From positions 1 to 9,245 of the forward strand of contig JAGHDA010000019.1 in the NCBI GenBank assembly GCA_021160185.1: DNA of 9,245 nt. The letters run 5' to 3'. This DNA is from Verrucomicrobiota bacterium (GTDB lineage: Bacteria; Verrucomicrobiota; Verrucomicrobiia; Limisphaerales; CAZBKV01). The notes beneath the pieces were generated by a model. The model was not told the origin of the DNA and did no database searches. It was given only the letters and a program-made list of their open reading frames with translations. Made by a program: the position numbers and the translations under genes. Positions within the stretch are counted from its first letter, which is position 1, and every line of letters starts with the position of its first letter. Shown one piece after another: positions 6,127 through 9,245 of the stretch.

Positions 6127-8253
6127 ATGAAAACGTTTGTTGTTCTCTCCCGAATGCGCCGGGCCCTGAAGGCCGCTTCTCTGGCGGCGGGCTTGGGAGC
6201 GGCTCTCTGCGCCGGCCCTGCGCTCTGCGCGGCCTCGAAGGCTCAACCGCCCTCGAAAGCGCAGATCGCAGAAGCGGCCCGGGCCGCCGCGAGCTACACG
6301 ATCGGCAAAAGCCGACGGCCGTTCATAATCCTGGAGGAGGCGGCGCGCAGCGCGCGCCCGGGAAGCGAGCTGCGCAAGTTCCTCGAGGACCGGCTGATCG
6401 ATCTGGTCGCCGGCTCCGCGGAGCCGGAGGCGCGCCGATTGGCTTGCCGGCTGCTTTGGGCGGTAGGCACAGATCGCTCGCTGCCCGCGCTGGAGAAGCT
6501 CCTGGACGATCCCCAAACCGTCGAGACGGCCTGTTTCGCCTTGCGCTCCTTTCCCTCTCCGAAGGTGAACGCGATCCTCCGGCGACACTTGCCCAAGCTC
6601 CGGGGCCCAGGCAGGCTGGCCGTGATCAACCTGCTGGGCGACCGGCGCGACCCGCAAGCCGTCCCTCTGCTCGCGGCTTCCGTCGAGAGCGAAAACGCGG
6701 CCGAAGCGGAGGCGGCCCTGGCTGCGCTGGGTCGGATCGGCTCTCCCAAGGCGGCCGAGGCGCTGCTTGATTTCTGGGCCAAGAGCCCGCCGCCGCCCCG
6801 CCGCGCCCTTGCGCAGGCCCTGCTCCAGTGCGGCAGAAGGCTGCGGCTGGACGGCCGGGCCGACCAGGCTTCCCGGCTCTTCGCCGCGGTGTGGCAAGGG
6901 GCCAACTCCCCGCGGCTTCGCGCCGCCGCCCTCCTGGGCATGATGCGCTCCGAGCCCGAACGCGCCCCAGGCCTGGCCGCGGCCGCGCTGCTCAGCGGCG
7001 AGGACCTGCTCGCCCGGACGGCCATCGGCCAGATTGAGGCTGCGCGCGACCCGCGGCCGGCCCGCGCTCTTTTGGACCAGATCCATCAGTTGCCCCCGGC
7101 GACCGAGGCCTTGCTCCTGGACGTCTTGCCTGCCGCGCCTTCGCCCGCCGCGGCCGCCGCCGCGCGGGAGTTCTTGCTCCTTCCCGAGGCGCAGCCCGCC
7201 GCAGCCGCCGCGCGCTTGCTGGGCAAACTGGGCGAGCCTGCCGACACTGTGCTTCTCCTCCGGGCGCTTGCGGCAAAGGACGCGCGGGCGGACGCCGCGG
7301 CCGCAGCGCTGCGAACTCTGGACGGCGAGCGCGTCAACCGCATCCTCGTTCGCTCCCTGCCCCGCCTCGCCGGCCCGACGCGCGTTCGGGCCATAGGGAT
7401 CCTGGCGGACCGGCGCGCGGTCGAGGCCGGCGACGCCCTCCTCCGCCTCGCCGGCAAGGGCGCGCCCGAGGAAGCGATCGCCGCGTTCGACGCCCTGGCG
7501 CGCCTTTTGCCTCCGGAACGCGCGGGGGCGCTGGTCAAAGCCGCTTCGGCGACGCCGCCGGGCCAGACGCGGGAGCGCGCCTTCCGCGCCTTGGGCGAGA
7601 CGCTTCGCCGCGGCCCGCGCAACCCGCGCGCGGCCAAGGCGCTGCTCGCCGGGTATGCGGCGGCGGCGGACGCCTCCCTGCGCGCGGCGTTTCTCGAGCT
7701 GTTTCCCATCGTCGGCGACCCGGCGTTTCTGAAACGCGCGGTCGAGGCCGCTCACGCAGCCGATCCGGAAACGCGCGCGGCGGCGGTCCGGGCGCTGGCC
7801 GCGTGGCCCTCCGGGGAAGCCCTCGAGCCGCTGCTCGCCCTGGCTCAATCCGGAGCCGACCCAACAACGCGGACTTTGGCGCTTCGCGGCTGCCTCCGGC
7901 TGCTCGGGCGCGGGGAAGCGCCGGACGCGAGCCGGCCGGCCGCCGCCTGGGCCGCCGTCCTGCGGCTCTGCCGCGGGGCTGCCGAAAAGAAGCAGGCCTT
8001 GGCGGCCATGGCGGCCTATCCGCTTCCGGAGACCTTGCGCGCGGCCGCGGGAATGCTCAACGACCCAGCCGTTCGCGCCGAGGCGCGCGCCGCAGTGAAA
8101 CGGATGATCGCGGGGTTGCAATCCGGCGCGGCCGGCGCGGCCCCGATCCCGAAGGAAAAACTGGACAAAATGACCGACGCCCAGCTCAAAGCGGCCGCCG
8201 AACAGCTCGCAAAGCGGCTTTCGTCCGGCCCGGGAAAGAGCGCCGAGCGTTGA
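6127..8253 (+). CDS. Exported HEAT-repeat protein
   Basis: A 708-residue protein, rich in Ala, Leu, Arg and Glu, made almost entirely of paired helices in the HEAT/PBS-lyase style. Typical units are LGRIGSPKAAEALLDFW (residues 201-217), DRSLPALEKLLDDPQ, DRRDPQAVPLLAASVES, DRRAVEAGDALLRLAGKG and WPSGEALEPLLALAQSG. A basic N-region with a hydrophobic stretch ending near PALCAAS (31-37) is a Sec-type signal peptide. The C-terminus ends in a Lys/Gln-rich helix. HEAT arrays are binding scaffolds, so a partner-binding role outside the cytoplasm is inferred, with no catalytic motif seen. The frame is open upstream to 5827, but ATG 6127 is preferred because it lies after the oxidoreductase stop and places the signal peptide at the N-terminus; ATG 6154 is also possible. 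No Shine-Dalgarno site is visible. It sits 41 bases after the oxidoreductase and 13 before the next gene, so co-transcription is likely. Confidence 0.85.
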   Translation: MKTFVVLSRMRRALKAASLAAGLGAALCAGPALCAASKAQPPSKAQIAEAARAAASYTIGKSRRPFIILEEAARSARPGSELRKFLEDRLIDLVAGSAEPEARRLACRLLWAVGTDRSLPALEKLLDDPQTVETACFALRSFPSPKVNAILRRHLPKLRGPGRLAVINLLGDRRDPQAVPLLAASVESENAAEAEAALAALGRIGSPKAAEALLDFWAKSPPPPRRALAQALLQCGRRLRLDGRADQASRLFAAVWQGANSPRLRAAALLGMMRSEPERAPGLAAAALLSGEDLLARTAIGQIEAARDPRPARALLDQIHQLPPATEALLLDVLPAAPSPAAAAAAREFLLLPEAQPAAAAARLLGKLGEPADTVLLLRALAAKDARADAAAAALRTLDGERVNRILVRSLPRLAGPTRVRAIGILADRRAVEAGDALLRLAGKGAPEEAIAAFDALARLLPPERAGALVKAASATPPGQTRERAFRALGETLRRGPRNPRAAKALLAGYAAAADASLRAAFLELFPIVGDPAFLKRAVEAAHAADPETRAAAVRALAAWPSGEALEPLLALAQSGADPTTRTLALRGCLRLLGRGEAPDASRPAAAWAAVLRLCRGAAEKKQALAAMAAYPLPETLRAAAGMLNDPAVRAEARAAVKRMIAGLQSGAAGAAPIPKEKLDKMTDAQLKAAAEQLAKRLSSGPGKSAER

Positions 8254-8266
8254 ACGCCGATTTGCT

Positions 8267-9245
8267 ATGAACCCATCCAACAGGCTTCGGTTTCGCTTCC
8301 GAACCGGGAGAGCGTTTGGTTTGGCCCTCGCGGCGTGCGTCCTCCTTGACGCCGCCCGCGGCGAGGAGTTCACGTTCCATGCCCGCTCCCGCGTGGAGCG
8401 GCCGCCCGGCAGCGGCCGGTTCGTCCCTGTTGAGCGGACCGTCCGTCTCGATCCCAAAGCGACCGCCCTTATCGTTTGCGACATGTGGGACCGGCACTGG
8501 TGTCCGAGCGCGACCGCGCGCGTTCGCGAGATGGCTCCCCGCATGAACGCCGCGCTGGAAGCGGCCCGCCGCCGCGGCGCATTGATCATCCACGCCCCGA
8601 GCGGGACAATGGACTTCTACAAGAACACGCCCCAGCGCCGGCGGGCCCAGGCCGCGCCGCCCTATCAAGCCAAGACGCCGCTGCGAGGCTGGGCGGGCTG
8701 GGACCCGGGGCGCGAGCCGCCCCTGCCGATCGACGACTCGGACGGCGGCTGCGACGATCCTTCCCCGCCCAAGCCCCGCTCCGTGTGGCGCAGGCAGATC
8801 GATCTGATCCGCATTGCGCCGGACGACGCAATTTCCGACTCGGGCCCGGAAATCTTCGGCTTGCTCCAAAGCCGCGGCATCCGCCACGTCATCCTCATGG
8901 GCGTCCACCTGAACATGTGCGTGCTGGGCCGGCCGTTCGGCATCCGCCGGATGGTTCTCCAGGGGATGGACGTCTACTTGATGCGGGACCTCACCGACAC
9001 GATGTACAATCCGCGCCGCCGCCCCTACATAAGCCATTTCGCCGGGACCGACCTGATGGTGGAGCATGTCGAGCGGCATTGGTGTCCGAGCGTGACCAGC
9101 GCGGACCTTCTCGGCGGCCGGCCGTTTCGCTTCCAAGCCGACCGCCGCCCGCGGATCGTCTTCGTAATCGGCGAAAACGAATACCGGACCTGGGAGACGC
9201 TTCCCGCTTTTGCGCGTCGCGTCCTGGCGTGGCGCGGCCTTCGCG
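8267..9245 (+). CDS. Exported isochorismatase-like protein with ThuA-like start (partial)
   Basis: Open to the right edge, 326 residues seen. The N-terminus is basic with a hydrophobic stretch and ARG^EE near 30-33, a signal peptide. Residues about 65-245 match the isochorismatase/cysteine hydrolase fold: ALIVCDMWDRHW (67-78) with catalytic Asp72, RRRGALIIHAPSG (101-113), then RGIRHVILMGVHLNMCVLG (203-221) with the probable nucleophile Cys218. The family's catalytic Lys is not obvious; Arg182 or Lys169 lie where it might be. From 295 the chain continues RIVFVIGENEYRTWETLPAF, which resembles the opening of ThuA-like domains, so a two-domain fusion probably continues beyond the window. The ATG at 8267 lies 13 bases after the HEAT gene stop with no Shine-Dalgarno site, and opens the only frame that gives these motifs. 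Hydrolase class is likely; substrate and the ThuA link are inference. Confidence 0.82.
   Translation, partial: MNPSNRLRFRFRTGRAFGLALAACVLLDAARGEEFTFHARSRVERPPGSGRFVPVERTVRLDPKATALIVCDMWDRHWCPSATARVREMAPRMNAALEAARRRGALIIHAPSGTMDFYKNTPQRRRAQAAPPYQAKTPLRGWAGWDPGREPPLPIDDSDGGCDDPSPPKPRSVWRRQIDLIRIAPDDAISDSGPEIFGLLQSRGIRHVILMGVHLNMCVLGRPFGIRRMVLQGMDVYLMRDLTDTMYNPRRRPYISHFAGTDLMVEHVERHWCPSVTSADLLGGRPFRFQADRRPRIVFVIGENEYRTWETLPAFARRVLAWRGLR
8492..9097 (+). repeat. Duplicated RHWCPS-T motif within the isochorismatase-like gene
   Basis: Bases 8492-8515 and 9074-9097 match at 22 of 24 positions and encode RHWCPSAT (residues 76-83) and RHWCPSVT (270-277). One copy follows the catalytic Asp strand and the other lies just before the ThuA-like part. 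Both differences are third-position or conservative, so selection on the protein is as likely as a recent duplication. Confidence 0.6.

Noticed and set aside
5920..8589. Minus-strand open frame of 889 codons and other long minus-strand frames (2408-3985, 4886-6094, 8186-9136)
   Set aside because: They lie opposite genes with clear domains, are rich in Arg, Gly and Pro, and show no motifs; high GC removes stop codons by chance.
1..9245. CRISPR arrays, tRNA or rRNA genes, insertion-sequence ends
   Set aside because: No regularly spaced repeats, no cloverleaf-like or rRNA-like stretches, and no transposase or paired terminal inverted repeats were seen.

Overview
The window reads as chromosomal DNA of a GC-rich, polysaccharide-degrading bacterium, most likely from the PVC group (Planctomycetota, Verrucomicrobiota, Kiritimatiellota or Lentisphaerota). 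This placement is inference from gene content: a PL11-type rhamnogalacturonan lyase, a Tat-exported Gfo/Idh/MocA oxidoreductase, an exported clan GH-A-like glycosidase, an exported HEAT-repeat protein, and an exported isochorismatase-fold protein that runs into a ThuA-like segment. No rRNA, tRNA, CRISPR array, transposase or integrase was seen. All supportable genes are on the + strand. The long minus-strand open frames are shadows caused by high GC.

Layout: (1) 1-1113, the 3' part of a PL11 lyase, cut by the left edge. (2) 1139-2279, an AT-rich accessory block. It holds an unrecognised, probably frameshifted gene and an unrecognised 105-residue protein joined to it by an ATGA overlap. GC is 40% over 1321-1560 and 45% over 2041-2160, by hand count, against 68-77% in sample lines of the flanking enzyme genes. 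(3) 2239-2565, a GC-rich fragment encoding only the N-terminal domain of a DnaB-like helicase; its start lies inside the AT-rich gene. (4) 2576-4564, an exported glycosidase with both catalytic Glu candidates. (5) 4787-6085, a Tat-exported oxidoreductase. (6) 6127-8253, an exported HEAT-repeat protein. (7) 8267-9245, an isochorismatase-like protein cut by the right edge; its + strand frame stays open to the end of the window.

The GC-rich genes form a coherent theme of extracytoplasmic carbohydrate breakdown: pectin-backbone cleavage by the lyase, glycoside cleavage by the GH-A-like enzyme, and redox or lyase chemistry on sugars by the oxidoreductase. The last three genes have short gaps (41 and 13 bases) and probably form one transcription unit. 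The accessory block interrupts this theme. It differs in base composition, in Shine-Dalgarno use and in having damaged genes, so it looks like acquired DNA that is decaying. It is the least explained part of the window, but nothing in it proves a new system.
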